The notes: generated from the sequence alone by a model not told the origin. Shown: positions 35,957-45,771, counted from the first letter of the stretch. The stretch: DNA of 64,000 bases from Candidatus Thermofonsia Clade 1 bacterium (GCA_002794705.1 PGTK01000007.1:1-64000); one strand, 5' to 3'. Numbers and translations are program-made.

Positions 35957-37315
35957 ATGTTGCGCGATGCCATTGCCTTCTACAACGATCTGCTCGACGA
36001 TCAGACAGCGCTTGAGGCGCAGGCTGTCCTGAACGAGCAGTTGCGCGCCCGCCGCCTGTTCTTCGGGGAGCGCGCCGTGTGCAACGTGCTGCGCCCACAC
36101 TTCTATCAGCCTGAACAGTGGGACTTCCTCAAGCGCGAGACCGAGACCCTTTTGCGCGCCTTTGCTAAGGCGCACCATGCCTGCCTCCGAGACCCTGAGT
36201 TGCGCGCTCAATTGGCACTTGAGCCGTATGAAGAGGCGCTCTTCAGCCTTGAGATCGGCTATGAGGCGCCGTGGAACACCTCGCGCCTTGATTCTTTCTA
36301 CGATCCTGATGCGGCGCGCTTGAAATTCGTCGAATACAACGCTGAGACGCCTGCTGGCATGGGCTATGTGGATGAAATGGCGGAGGCGTTCCTCAGCCTT
36401 GAGGTCATGCGCCGTTTTCAGCAGCACTATACCGTCCGCAGCTTTACGCTGGTGCGCAGCTTGATCGCCACGCTCATGGACGCCTACCGCCAATGGTCGG
36501 GCAAGGATCATCCTGAGCGCCCGCAGATCGCCATTGCCGATTGGCAAGATGTACAGACGCTCAATGAGCATCACATCATCCGCGACTATATGGAGCAGGC
36601 GGGCTACAGAGCAATTCTGTGCGATCCGCGGGCTATGGAATTCCGCAATGGCGCGCTCTACGTCGGCGATTTCCGTGTGGACTTGATCTACAAGCGCGTG
36701 CTTGCCAGTGAGCTGATCGGGCGCATGGGCACTGATAATCCGATTGTGCAGGCGCTTAAGGCGCGTGCTGTGTGCATGTGCAATGCTTTCAGCGCCAAAC
36801 TGATGGCGAAAAAGGCGAGCTTTGCCCTGTTGAGCGATGAACAGAATGCGTATCTGTTCACAGCTGAGGAGCGCGCCGCGATTGAGGCGTACATTCCTTG
36901 GACGCGCCGAGTCAGTGAGCGTCATACGCATTTTCACGGTCAGAGGGTTGACCTTGTGCCGTTCATCGCCGAAAACAAGGCGTTTCTCGTCTTGAAGCCG
37001 AATGATGAGTACGGCGGCAAGGGAGTCACCATCGGCTGGGAGGCGACTGATGAGCAATGGGCAGCGACCCTGCATCAGGCCTTGATTCAGCCTTATGTGG
37101 TGCAGGAGCGCGCCGAGGCTGCCTTTGAAGATTATCCAACAGTGGTAGACGGCAAGCTGCACATAGCGCGCCGCCTCGTAGACGCCGATCCATACATCTA
37201 TCACGGCAAGACGGTCAGCGGCGGCTTGACGCGCCTTTCAGCCATGTCGCTCTTGAACGTGACAGCAGGCGGCGGCTCCATCACACCGACCTTCATCATC
37301 GAAAAGCGCGACTAG
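35957..37315 (+). CDS. circularly permuted ATP-grasp family protein
   Basis: 452 residues. The order of blocks fits the circularly permuted type 2 ATP-grasp family: VEYNAETPAGMGYVDEMAEAF (near residue 125) comes before the nucleotide-binding FLVLKPNDEYGGKGVTIGW (near 345), and VVQERAEA and GGLTRLS follow. This family includes ligases that build peptide-like bonds, related to glutathionylspermidine synthase. It follows the RimK-like gene by 2 bases. No transporter or peptide precursor is in the pair, and trpB begins after its own promoter 69 bases later. Confidence 0.72.
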   Translation: MLRDAIAFYNDLLDDQTALEAQAVLNEQLRARRLFFGERAVCNVLRPHFYQPEQWDFLKRETETLLRAFAKAHHACLRDPELRAQLALEPYEEALFSLEIGYEAPWNTSRLDSFYDPDAARLKFVEYNAETPAGMGYVDEMAEAFLSLEVMRRFQQHYTVRSFTLVRSLIATLMDAYRQWSGKDHPERPQIAIADWQDVQTLNEHHIIRDYMEQAGYRAILCDPRAMEFRNGALYVGDFRVDLIYKRVLASELIGRMGTDNPIVQALKARAVCMCNAFSAKLMAKKASFALLSDEQNAYLFTAEERAAIEAYIPWTRRVSERHTHFHGQRVDLVPFIAENKAFLVLKPNDEYGGKGVTIGWEATDEQWAATLHQALIQPYVVQERAEAAFEDYPTVVDGKLHIARRLVDADPYIYHGKTVSGGLTRLSAMSLLNVTAGGGSITPTFIIEKRD

Positions 37316-37319
37316 CCCT

Positions 37320-37354
37320 TTGGTTTTCAGGCAGGGACGCGCTATACTAGCGCG
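37320..37354 (+). promoter_or_regulatory. trpB promoter with palindrome over the -10 box
   Basis: TTGGTT (37320-37325), 17-base spacer, TATACT (37343-37348). A perfect 7-bp palindrome CGCGCTA-TAC-TAGCGCG (37338-37354) is centred on the -10 box, which is a good place for a repressor operator. Confidence 0.6.
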
Positions 37355-37384
37355 CACCTGCCGCTCTAATCGAGGATATTTACC

Positions 37385-38614
37385 GTGACCCTGCCAGAGA
37401 CCCAGACTTTATCGGCACACCCGCACGATCCGACGCCACGTGGCTATTTCGGCAAATATGGCGGACGTTTTGTCCCAGAGACGCTGATCCCCGCCCTTGA
37501 TGAGCTGACCGCTGCTTACTACGCCTTGCGCGACGATCCAGACTTTCGCGCTGAATTAGCGGACTTGGCGCGCACTTATGTTGGGCGTCCGACGCCCTTG
37601 AGCTATGCGCGGCGTTTGAGCCAGCATCTCGGCGGCGCGCAGATTTATCTCAAACGTGAGGATTTGGCGCACAGCGGCGCCCATAAGATCAACAATGCGC
37701 TCGGTCAGGCGCTGCTAGCCAAGCGCATGGGCAAGCGGCGCATCATTGCCGAGACGGGCGCAGGTCAGCATGGCGTAGCAACGGCGACTGTTTGCGCGCT
37801 GCTCGGTCTGGAGGCGATCATCTACATGGGCAGCGTGGATATGGCGCGCCAGCAGCCGAACGTCTTCCGTATGCGCTTGCTGGGCGCTGAGGTGCGCGCT
37901 GTGGACTCCGGCAGCCGCACGCTCAAGGATGCGATTAACGAGGCGATCCGCGATTGGGTCACCAATGTGCGCAATACGTACTATCTGCTCGGCTCGGCGC
38001 TCGGGCCGCATCCGTATCCGCTCATGGTGCGCGACTTTCAGTCGGTCATTGGTTATGAGGCGCGCCAACAGATGCTGGAGCAAGTCGGCAAGTTGCCTGA
38101 GGCGGTCATAGCCTGCGTAGGCGGCGGCAGCAACGCCATTGGCATCTTCCATGCCTTCCGCGACGATCCTGATGTGCGCTTGATCGGTGTGGAGGCAGGC
38201 GGCATGGGCGTTGCGAGTGGCAAACATGCAGCGCGCTTCGCCGATCCGACTCTGGGCAGGCTCGGTGTGTTGCACGGCACGCGCTCTTACGTGCTGCAGG
38301 ATCAAGATGGGCAGATCGCGGAGACGCACAGCATCAGCGCGGGTCTGGATTATGCCAGCATCGGGCCGGAGCATAGCTATTTGCGCGAGATCGGGCGCGC
38401 TGAATACACATTTGCCACTGATGAGCAGGCCCTAGAGGGCTTGCAAATGCTCTGTCAGTATGAGGGGATTATCCCAGCGTTGGAGTCGGCGCACGCGGTC
38501 TATGAGGCGGTTCGCCTTGCGCCGAGTCTGCCCAAGACGGCGGCGATTCTGGTCAACATCAGCGGACGCGGCGATAAAGACCTCGACACTGTGATCAAGG
38601 CGTTAGGCAAGTGA
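37385..38614 (+). CDS. trpB: tryptophan synthase beta chain
   Basis: Condenses indole and serine to tryptophan with pyridoxal phosphate. 409 residues from GTG at 37385, full length for TrpB1. Features are [33 protein letters not shown] (PLP lysine), [12 protein letters not shown] (catalytic Glu), and the phosphate loop GGGSNAIG. No trpA or other trp gene lies nearby; two methyltransferase genes follow, the first overlapping the trpB stop by 4 bases. Hence this trpB is transcribed away from the rest of the pathway, if that is present. Confidence 0.93.
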   Translation: MTLPETQTLSAHPHDPTPRGYFGKYGGRFVPETLIPALDELTAAYYALRDDPDFRAELADLARTYVGRPTPLSYARRLSQHLGGAQIYLKREDLAHSGAHKINNALGQALLAKRMGKRRIIAETGAGQHGVATATVCALLGLEAIIYMGSVDMARQQPNVFRMRLLGAEVRAVDSGSRTLKDAINEAIRDWVTNVRNTYYLLGSALGPHPYPLMVRDFQSVIGYEARQQMLEQVGKLPEAVIACVGGGSNAIGIFHAFRDDPDVRLIGVEAGGMGVASGKHAARFADPTLGRLGVLHGTRSYVLQDQDGQIAETHSISAGLDYASIGPEHSYLREIGRAEYTFATDEQALEGLQMLCQYEGIIPALESAHAVYEAVRLAPSLPKTAAILVNISGRGDKDLDTVIKALGK

Positions 38615-39504
38615 GTGGGCAGTCCCCTGAGCAGGATTATCAGGCGCTGATCGCGGCTGAAGGCGCCGTCTGGAGTGCAGCAGCACGCGATCTGGCTGCC
38701 AAATGGCGACCCGATTGGGCAGATATGCAGCGCACGCGCCATTACGCTGTGGTAGATGGTCGGCATATCAGGCAGCTCTTGGCGCTAGTGCAGCCTGAGT
38801 GGCACGTCCTAGAGATAGGCTGCTCATCAGGCTGGCTTTCGCTGGAGATGGCGCGGCGCGGCGCGCACGTCGAAGGCATTGATGTGGCAGATGAGGCGCT
38901 CCGTATTGCGCAGGCCTACGCTGCTCAGCATCCGCCGCGTGGGAGCGTCCAGTATCGGCTTGCCGATATCAACTATGAGCCGTTGCCGCAGGCGCACTAC
39001 GATTTGGTGGTGACGGTAGGCGTGCTGCATCACTTGGCAGAGGTGCGCGCCGTGCTGGAGCGCGTCCGTGCGGCGCTCAAGTCGAACGGCTTGCTTTTTG
39101 TGATCGATCCGTTTGATACACCGACACCAAACGCGCTGATCGCAGGCGCTTTGCTCTTTCTGTTGCCGACTCAGGTGCGCTACCGCGATAAAGTGCGGCA
39201 TTTATTGCGCTTTCGGACGCGAGTTGTGGAGCGCATGAAGGCAAGCATCGAGGCGCGTGGCTTGAGTCCGTTTGAGGGCTATGGCAGACATCAGGCGCCC
39301 CTTGAGATCATCCGTGAGTTATTCCAGATTGAGCAACTCCATAAGCACAATGCCTTCACAGGCTATGTAATCGCCAATTTAGCCATGTCGGAGCCGCTGG
39401 CAATTGCTCTTGGGCGCACGTTGTTCCTCTTTGACCGTCTGGCAGTGCGGCTGCGCCTGTTGCAAGGCTTGAGCTACACATTGATCGCACGTCGCTCACA
39501 GTGA
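38611..39504 (+). CDS. SAM-dependent methyltransferase
   Basis: 297 residues from GTG at 38611, overlapping the trpB stop. Class I methyltransferase fold: motif [17 protein letters not shown], the acidic residue at the end of the second strand ([11 protein letters not shown]), [15 protein letters not shown] (motif IV region), and [14 protein letters not shown]. The C-terminal part (about 180-297) is helical with [19 protein letters not shown]. The substrate is unknown. Coupling to trpB may be incidental. A near-identical gene layout follows immediately, indicating tandem duplication. Confidence 0.8.
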   Translation: MSGQSPEQDYQALIAAEGAVWSAAARDLAAKWRPDWADMQRTRHYAVVDGRHIRQLLALVQPEWHVLEIGCSSGWLSLEMARRGAHVEGIDVADEALRIAQAYAAQHPPRGSVQYRLADINYEPLPQAHYDLVVTVGVLHHLAEVRAVLERVRAALKSNGLLFVIDPFDTPTPNALIAGALLFLLPTQVRYRDKVRHLLRFRTRVVERMKASIEARGLSPFEGYGRHQAPLEIIRELFQIEQLHKHNAFTGYVIANLAMSEPLAIALGRTLFLFDRLAVRLRLLQGLSYTLIARRSQ

Positions 39505-39532
39505 GCGCAAGAGAGGAGAAAAGAACGGCGAA

Positions 39533-40432
39533 ATGGGCGAAATGAACGCCGATCGATCTAATCCTGATTATCAATCGCTGATTGCAGCAGAAGGTGCTGC
39601 TTGGGGCAATGCGGCGCGCAGTCTAGCTGCCAAGTGGCGCCCTGACTGGTAGGAAATGCGCCACATACGCCACTACGCTATTTCAGATGGACGCTATCTT
39701 GAGAGGCTCTTTGCATTAGTACAACCGAGTTGGCGTGTGCTGGAGATCGGTTGCTCTTCAGGCTGCATCTCGCTTGAGATGGCGCGACGTGGCGCTCACG
39801 TGGAAGGCATTGATGTGTCCGCGGAAGCAATTAGCGTTGCGCAAGCCTATGCAGCCGAGCATCCGCCGTGCGGTAATCTTCATTATCGCGTCGCTGACAT
39901 CAACTGCGATCCTTTGCCGGAGGCGCACTATGACTTGATCGTAGCTCTGGGCGTTTTGCCCCATCTGGTGGATGTCCGTGCCGCTTTGGAGCGCATACGC
40001 ACGGCACTCAAACCAAGAGGGCTGCTATATGTCAGCGATTTCTTAGAAACACCGACCGCCAATGCGCTCATCGTCGGTGCTTTCACTATGCTCCTGCCGG
40101 CTGAGATAAGCTATCGTGACAAAATTCGGCATTTGTTGCGCCTGCGCACGCGAGCTGTTGAGCGTATGAAGGCAAGCATGGAGACTCGTGGCTTCAGTCC
40201 CTTTGAAGGCAGCGGCAGGCATCAAAATTCTCTAGAGACAGTTCGTGAACTGTTCGATGTGGAGTGGTTGCGCATCCATAACGCTTTTGTGCGCCCTGTG
40301 ACGGCAAACTTGGCAATGCCTGAGCGGCTGGCAGTCCTGATCGGTCGGCTGTTGTTGCCATTCGATGAGCTGGCTGTGCGCTTGCGCCTGTTGCAAGGCT
40401 TGAGCTACAAATTGATCGCCCGCCGCCCTTGA
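39533..40432 (+). pseudogene. second SAM-dependent methyltransferase with an in-frame TAG
   Basis: Tandem copy of the preceding gene. From ATG at 39533 it reads SNPDYQSLIAAEGAAWGNAA and AAKWRPDW, then TAG at 39650-39652, then EMRHIRHYAISDGRYLERLF and an intact methyltransferase to 40432 ([16 protein letters not shown]). The paralogue reads [11 protein letters not shown] at this point, so the stop interrupts a conserved region. All else is in one frame. Translation could restart at ATG 39656, giving 258 residues that keep the SAM-binding motifs but lose about 40 N-terminal residues. Nonsense mutation in a recent duplicate is the simplest reading. Confidence 0.7.
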
Positions 40433-40504
40433 TTGATCCCGCATGATGTTTGGCAAGTCTTGCTGTCTTTGAGAATCGGTCGCAGGTTGCCGCAAGACGT
40501 GCGA

Positions 40505-40537
40505 AAAGAGCGGAGAGACATCTTCCCTCCGCTCTTT
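40505..40537. terminator. bidirectional terminator
   Basis: An 11-bp perfect stem (AAAGAGCGGAG / CTCCGCTCTTT) with an 11-base loop lies between the convergent methyltransferase and kinase genes. T-rich on both strands. Confidence 0.8.
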
Positions 40538-40542
40538 ACCTA

Positions 40543-42502
40543 TTAATACACAACCGACGTAACTGAATAATGGGGAGGGTGAGGCGTGTTGGTTGGCGTC
40601 GGTGGCGGCGGCGTTGCACCAGACTCTCCGCCTGAAGGTGGCGGTTGCGGTGGCGGCGGCGCCTGTGTTGGTTGTGGCGGCAAGGGTGTAGCAGTTGGCA
40701 GTGGCGGTGCGGCAAGGATCGGCAGGCGTGTTTTATCGCCACTCACACCGACGAGGCGCTCATCCCCCGTGATCCATGCTGTCCTGTTGCGGTAGGTGAA
40801 AGCGAACCACGAGTAGTCGTTGTTGGTGCCGATCAGCTGAATGCGCTCGTCGCGGTTGAGCACGCCAAGCACTTCATAGCGCGTATCCGGTCCGCGGCGC
40901 ACGTTCAGGCTGGGCGCCAACACTACAAGAAACACCTGATTAGGGTCAGCTGAGGGCGTTGGACTGAAGTGCGGCGTCGGTGTACGAGTCGGCGTGAAAG
41001 TAAGCGTGTATGTTGGCGAAGGCGTAAAGGTTGCACTAGCAGTCGGTGTTGCCGTCCAGGCGGTTGCTGTGAAGATCTGGGCAATGTGTGTCAGGTTCGC
41101 CTCAAGGGTCTGCTGATAAGCAGCTGGAAGCTGCTCAGTAGCACGACGAGTCTGTTCGGCGAAGAAAGTGGCTTGAGCAGCCAGATCGGGCGGCAAAGTG
41201 GGCGCCTCAGTAGCCGTTGCGCTTGGCGTTGGCGTGTGAGTAGCGGTAGCTGTGTGAGTCGGCGTGGCTGTAGGCGTGTGGGTTGGCGTGCTAGTTGGGC
41301 TAGGCGTGCTGGTTGCTGTGGGAGTTGAAGTGGCACTAGGCGTAGCCGTCGCTGTAGAAGTAGCTGTAAAGGTAGCCGTAAAAGTGGCAGTTGAGGTCTC
41401 AGTGGCTGTGGCGCTTGGCTCAAGAGCGCTCAAGATTGGCGCAAGGTCTTCAGCAGGGCTGAGCGCTGTTGCCTCATTGCCCGATCTGCCCGCAAGAAAA
41501 GCTATAATGCCGATGAGTGCGATCAGAATTGCGCCGCCCAGCAAGAGCGGCAACTGACTGCGACGCTGCGCCCTCTCTGCCTTTTGGCGCGCAAGGGTAG
41601 GCGTACCAATGACGGGCGAGGTCGGCTTGGCAGGCTTAGTGCGCGTTGGAACGCTGATCTTGATGCCGTGCGGTACCTTGCCCGTTAGCGCCTCGTGGAA
41701 TGCCTCAGCGAACTCAGCGCCTGTCTGAAAGCGCTCATCAGGATTCTTCGCCGCCCTTCAGCAAGACTTGCTCAACGCTCTCAGGCAGCTCAGCGCGCAG
41801 TTCGCGCAGAGGTGTGGGCTGTTCATGCAGATGCTTGTACATCATGGCAGGCGGCGTATCCGCAACGTAGGGCGTGCGCGCTGTGAGCAACTCATAGGTC
41901 ATCACAGCCAGCGTGTAGAGGTCAGTGCGTGCATCCACTTCCGCTCCATGCCATTGCTCAGGCGCCATGTAGGCAGGTGTGCCAACAGCTACTCCGCTGC
42001 CCGTCAGCGCTGTGACATCGCCCACAATGCGTGCCACGCCAAAATCGGTCAAAATGGCATTCAGCTGCTCATCAAGCAGCACGTTTTGCGGCTTCAAGTC
42101 ACGATGGATCACACCGCGCCCGTGTGCGTAGTCCAACGCGCTGCTGATCTGGGCGACGTAGCGCGCCACTTACTCTGGCGGCAAAGCGCCCTCATTACGC
42201 AGCCACTGGGCAAGACTGCCGCCCGGCTGCAGCTCCATGACTAGATAGACCAGTCCCTCGTAGTGGCCAAAGTCGAACAGCTTGAGGATGTGAGGATGAT
42301 TCAAGTTAGCAATAGTATGTGCCTCACGCTCAAAGCGCTTGATGGAATCAGGCGAGTTGGCAAGGCGCGACTCAATCACCTTAAAGGCGACATCGCGCTG
42401 TACGTTGACCTGCCGCGCACGGTAGACCACTGCCATGCCACCTTCGCCGAGCAGACCTATGATTTCATAGTTGCCGATGCGCTCTCCGCTCAACCGCAAC
42501 AT
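40543..42502 (-). pseudogene. Ser/Thr protein kinase with C-terminal SH3 domain, two lesions
   Basis: The parts in order: ATG at 42502 with the kinase N-lobe (YEIIGLLGEGGMAVVYRA, Lys in VAFKVIES), then an in-frame TAA at 42170-42172 after LPPE. The same frame continues VARYVAQISSALDYAHG, VIHRDLKPQNVLL (HRD), LTDFGVAR (DFG) and GTPAYMAPEQWHG, then shifts near 41754-41756. One extra G in AAGGGCGGCGAAG gives GGEES-stop where AAKNPDERFQTG is expected. The correct frame then runs to a membrane segment, a long Thr/Pro-rich linker and an SH3 domain (LNVRRGPDTRYEVLG). Intact it would be about 650 residues, a PknB-like envelope sensor. Confidence 0.8.
41195..41410 (-). repeat. degenerate Thr-rich codon repeat in kinase linker
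   Basis: Minus-strand run of short imperfect repeats encoding TATPTxTA-like text (about 70 residues), the flexible linker between membrane segment and SH3 domain. Such low-complexity DNA tends to gain or lose units. Confidence 0.6.
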
Positions 42503-42660
42503 GCTCTCACCTCAGCAACACACTTTTCACAACAACCAAGAAAGCATAGTTCGTAGCGGTATTCGTGCTACTGCGATCAGAGCATTTCGTTTGGCAAGTC
42601 ATGTAACAAAAGCATTCCAAGATGCAAAGTAGCCATCACAGCCCATCACAAAGCGACGAC

Positions 42661-42680
42661 GGAGCGTTGATCAGCGCTCC
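42661..42680 (-). terminator. weak hairpin after SH3 protein gene
   Basis: GGAGCG and CGCTCC flank an 8-base centre, 38 bases after the stop at 42718. No T tract, so a terminator role is uncertain. The rest of the 215-base gap 42503-42717 shows no gene. Confidence 0.3.
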
Positions 42681-42717
42681 GCCCTCACCAGACGCCAAAT
42701 TCTGAGCAAAAAGGCTA

Positions 42718-43656
42718 TCAGCCGACGATAGGCAAGTCCGCCAAGCGCAACCCGTCGTTGAAAGTGAAGAAGCGCGCTGCGACCCAGCCGAAAACTCCGT
42801 TGAAGTTGACTAGAATCCAGCCGTTATCAGCGCTGCGCCCGTAGACCGCAACCGTAGCCCGCCACGGCACGCGACCAATGCGTTGCGCATTGATGCTCGG
42901 TCCAGTGCGGAAATTGACCGTGAAGCGCGCCGTGACCGAGCCAAGCGGCACACTTGGCACTACTGCGCCCGTCACCTGCTGGCTGCGATCGATGCGCTGC
43001 GGCTCAAACATCAGCCCGTTGATGGGCATATCCATATCTTCAGCGCGCACCCAGACCAGATTCTCGCCGCCGACGTACAGCGCAATCCAGTTGCCGTCAA
43101 TGGTGCGGTAGATGCCCGTGAATTCGCGGTTGGCGGGCAGTGTGATGCCAATTGGCGCACCATTAGGCGTCCCGTGTAGGGCAGTCTCTGTGCGTGTGAA
43201 GCCCTTCACGCCCTGCGGCAGCAGACTGGCGAAGTACTCAGCGCGGCTGATCGGCGCAAGGCATGCCGACTGGACGCGCTGCTCTGCCAGCACGCCCACA
43301 GGACGCTGCATGAAGTCCGTATCCACAATGCGGAAGATGATCGGATTTTGTGTCGGCATAGCCAATGCATAGGGCAAGTTGACCACGCTTGCCGTCTGCA
43401 CGGCGCCTACCATGCGGACTGAGTCTTCGCTATATAGCAGCGTGCCGCGCCCATCTAGCACATCGTAGCGCACGCGATCAAAGCCGTTCGCGTCGTTTGT
43501 GTAGCCCTGCATAGTGAACTGGACTGAGAAATGGCTGCACGTGGCGTGGAAGCGCTCGATCAGCAGCACGACCGCCGCCTGGCTCGGCAAGTTGGGCAGC
43601 ATGGCGAACGCCAATGCCGCCGCCATCACCAACAAGATTGCTTTCTTCATCGGCAA
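42718..43656 (-). CDS. secreted SH3-domain protein
   Basis: 312 residues. The signal peptide (KKAILLVMAAALAFAMLP, cleavage near SQAAVV) precedes a beta-rich domain (about 28-130) and a segment with GIYRTIDGNWIALYVGGENL that looks like an SH3-type fold. A clear bacterial SH3 domain comes at the end (VTARFTVNFRTGPSINAQRI and WILVNFNGVFGWVAARFF). Likely exported and cell-wall-bound. It is not adjacent in an operon to the transpeptidase gene (90-base gap), but the cluster shares the theme of SH3 and LysM envelope proteins. Confidence 0.7.
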   Translation of the reverse strand: MPMKKAILLVMAAALAFAMLPNLPSQAAVVLLIERFHATCSHFSVQFTMQGYTNDANGFDRVRYDVLDGRGTLLYSEDSVRMVGAVQTASVVNLPYALAMPTQNPIIFRIVDTDFMQRPVGVLAEQRVQSACLAPISRAEYFASLLPQGVKGFTRTETALHGTPNGAPIGITLPANREFTGIYRTIDGNWIALYVGGENLVWVRAEDMDMPINGLMFEPQRIDRSQQVTGAVVPSVPLGSVTARFTVNFRTGPSINAQRIGRVPWRATVAVYGRSADNGWILVNFNGVFGWVAARFFTFNDGLRLADLPIVG

Positions 43657-43746
43657 CTCTCCCTCTTGTCAACTCGTCATCCATCTTTACGATTCATACC
43701 GCGCCACTTATAGATAAGTAACGCAGATTCTCACCATTTACTCATC

Positions 43747-45279
43747 TTAGGGCTGAATCTCGACCACCACGCCATCTTCTGCCCAGTCGTAGAGCAAGCG
43801 GGCGTTTGTTATGCTGATCAAAATGCAGCCGTAGGTCACGGGGCGCCCGAGCGCATTCTCCCAGATGACTTGGGCGCCGCCGCGCCGCGGGAAGCCGTGA
43901 ATGCCGTTATAGAAGCCCGGCACTGCCTCGTAGATGCTCAGGAAGTAGGGCATGTACAGATTCCAGTTGCTTGCGTAGGCAGTCCCTTCGTGGGAAAGCA
44001 CTTGATAGACGCCGTGCTGAGTCGGGCTGCTGGAGATGCCCGTTGAGGCAGCCCAATCCCACTTCAATTGCCCATTCTCATAGACCCACATGCGCTGCCG
44101 CGTGATGCTGATGACGATCCGCTTATTCGGCACAATCGGCAAGGGCAACAGCTCATCTTTAGAGGGGATCGTGATGACCTGCCCGACGCGCAACGCCTCA
44201 AGGTTGACGTTCGGATTGGCGCGCTGAATGCGGAACATCTGCATTCCGTGCCGCCACGCGATGCTCCCTAGCGTATCGCCTGCGCGCACTGTGTACTGAG
44301 TCGGCGCGTTATAGAGGCGCGCCCACGCCTCAGTACGCTCTTGCTGCAATGCGCTCTGCAGCGCTGCCGTCACCTCAGCAACCTTGATGTACTGAGCATC
44401 GCCCAGTCCTGCGCTCAGCTCGCTCAAATACGCCTCTAGCGGTGCACGCGCAAGGCTAAAAACGACGCCGCTTTCCGCGTTGTCGGTCACGAGCCAGTTG
44501 CGCCATACATCCGAAGGGATCGCCCAAGTCAGGCTGCGGTCAGTCACGGGATTGTAGAGCGTCAAGCGGAGCGGCGCGCTGAGCAATGCCGCAGCACGGG
44601 CTAAGAGCGGCGCAGCATCAGTCACTTCAGGCGGCACCTCGCGCATGACCAGATCGAGGTAGCCGTCGGCAAGTTCATCGGGCGCAGCGAGGCGGCTGAG
44701 CGTCTCGCCCAGCTGCAGAGCGCGTCCGAAGACGGGCGGCACCGCGATCAGCGCGTTCCCTTCAGCGCGAATGGTCGCGTTGCGCGGCGGAAGGTCTACC
44801 AGCGCAGCCAGTCCTGCCAGCCCCTGTGTCGCACGGCTCGGGTCGATTCGAAAAATCGGCTGAAGGTCTACCGTGCCGAATAGCCCCAGCAAGGCTGAGC
44901 CTTCCTGCCGCCCATAGCGCAGAGCGCGCTGCACGGTCGCGTCTACATCTAGCGCCATGCCCAGCTGTTCAGCCTGCACGCCCCAGACCCGCTCGCCATC
45001 TCGCAGAGTGATCACCTGCCACGCAGCACGCAGCGCCACAGCCGCCTCAGCCTCGCTCATGCCGCCCACAGGCACGCCCCCGATCCTCACAGCGGGCAAG
45101 ACGCGCTCACTGCTCAGCACAACGGCTAAGCCCAGCAGCAGCGCAACGACGCTCATCACAATCAGCAGCGCCGCCACGCCCGCGCCCAGCAATAACAGCG
45201 TGACGGGCTTCAGCCGCATGCCCTGAGTCTGCGGCTTTGCCAAACGGCGTGGTATTGGCGCGGAATACAGACGCTGCAT
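43747..45279 (-). CDS. L,D-transpeptidase with LysM and VanW-type binding domains
   Basis: Peptidoglycan cross-linking or anchoring enzyme, 510 residues, held by one membrane segment (about 24-55, VTLLLLGAGVAALLIVMSVV). Then comes a peptidoglycan-binding/VanW-like region (about 60-300, VGGMSEAEAAVALRAAW). LysM is near 330-376 (YTVRAGDTLGSIAWRHGM), and YkuD near 385-508. The YkuD active site has HGFPRRGG and TYGCILIS with the nucleophile Cys; the usual SHGC is replaced by TYGC. It is preceded by an extended -10 promoter at 45325-45333. Confidence 0.85.
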   Translation of the reverse strand: MQRLYSAPIPRRLAKPQTQGMRLKPVTLLLLGAGVAALLIVMSVVALLLGLAVVLSSERVLPAVRIGGVPVGGMSEAEAAVALRAAWQVITLRDGERVWGVQAEQLGMALDVDATVQRALRYGRQEGSALLGLFGTVDLQPIFRIDPSRATQGLAGLAALVDLPPRNATIRAEGNALIAVPPVFGRALQLGETLSRLAAPDELADGYLDLVMREVPPEVTDAAPLLARAAALLSAPLRLTLYNPVTDRSLTWAIPSDVWRNWLVTDNAESGVVFSLARAPLEAYLSELSAGLGDAQYIKVAEVTAALQSALQQERTEAWARLYNAPTQYTVRAGDTLGSIAWRHGMQMFRIQRANPNVNLEALRVGQVITIPSKDELLPLPIVPNKRIVISITRQRMWVYENGQLKWDWAASTGISSSPTQHGVYQVLSHEGTAYASNWNLYMPYFLSIYEAVPGFYNGIHGFPRRGGAQVIWENALGRPVTYGCILISITNARLLYDWAEDGVVVEIQP

Positions 45280-45324
45280 GGGCGCACTTCCCGCTTTTTA
45301 CGGCTTTTACAGGAATTTACGCTC

Positions 45325-45333
45325 ATCATAGCA
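45325..45333 (-). promoter_or_regulatory. extended -10 promoter of L,D-transpeptidase
   Basis: Minus-strand TGCTATGAT, with TATGAT at 45325-45330, 46 bases before the ATG at 45279. Confidence 0.45.
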
Positions 45334-45372
45334 CAGACGCGCCCTACGCTTTCCCTACGCTTGATGTACGCT

Positions 45373-45412
45373 ACGAAAAATGCGCACGTCCCTTGGGAGG
45401 CGCGTGCGCATT
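45373..45412 (-). terminator. terminator after FmdB-like gene
   Basis: Minus strand: AATGCGCACG and CGTGCGCATT form a perfect 10-bp stem (45379-45388 / 45403-45412) with a 14-base loop, followed by TTTCG. Confidence 0.7.
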
Positions 45413-45437
45413 GGGCAGGATCGCTGCGGGAGTCGGG

Positions 45438-45683
45438 CTAGTTTCGGCTGGGCAGACCGCACAAGCCCGTGCCGCAGCCACAGCTGGGCGCTGAGTCGCT
45501 ATAGCTGCGGCTGGAGGCGCTCTGTGTGCTGATCTCGCCGATCTGAACTGTGACACGCGAGAGCTTGCGCTTAGCGTTCGGCGCGCCACACTCAGGGCAA
45601 GCGACCTCATCAGCTTTTTCGGCGCTGACGCGCTTCTCAAAAGTTTCGTGGCAAGTCTGGCAGATGTACTCGTAAATCGGCAT
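45438..45683 (-). CDS. FmdB-family zinc-ribbon protein
   Basis: 81 residues. MPIYEYICQTCHETFEKRV, then ACPECGAPNAKRKLSRV is the FmdB/zinc-ribbon pattern (CxxC...CxxC) near the N-terminus. The C-terminal tail is Ser-rich and ends CGCGTGLCGLPSRN, common in this family. It is a small putative regulatory or metal-binding protein; function unproven. It stands alone with its own terminator and GAAGGAGATC before the start. Confidence 0.85.
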   Translation of the reverse strand: MPIYEYICQTCHETFEKRVSAEKADEVACPECGAPNAKRKLSRVTVQIGEISTQSASSRSYSDSAPSCGCGTGLCGLPSRN

Positions 45684-45771
45684 GCTTCGATCTCCTTCTC
45701 AGGCGATTCTAACCATCTCACACAGCCCGTGATAGCACAAGCGCCTAATCAGGCATGTTAGCCTCTGCTAA

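Noticed and set aside
35951..37204. 417-codon minus-strand ORF opposite the second ATP-grasp gene
   Set aside because: It is antisense to a gene with clear family motifs, its translation is His/Arg/Ile-rich without recognisable domains, and GC-rich third positions explain such shadows.
41195..41410. Regular repeats on the plus strand, looking like a repeat array
   Set aside because: They are the Thr/Pro codon repeats of the kinase linker read from the other strand.
41754..41756. Programmed +1 or -1 frameshift in the kinase gene
   Set aside because: No slippery heptamer or downstream pseudoknot is evident, and a separate TAA at 42170 also needs explaining.
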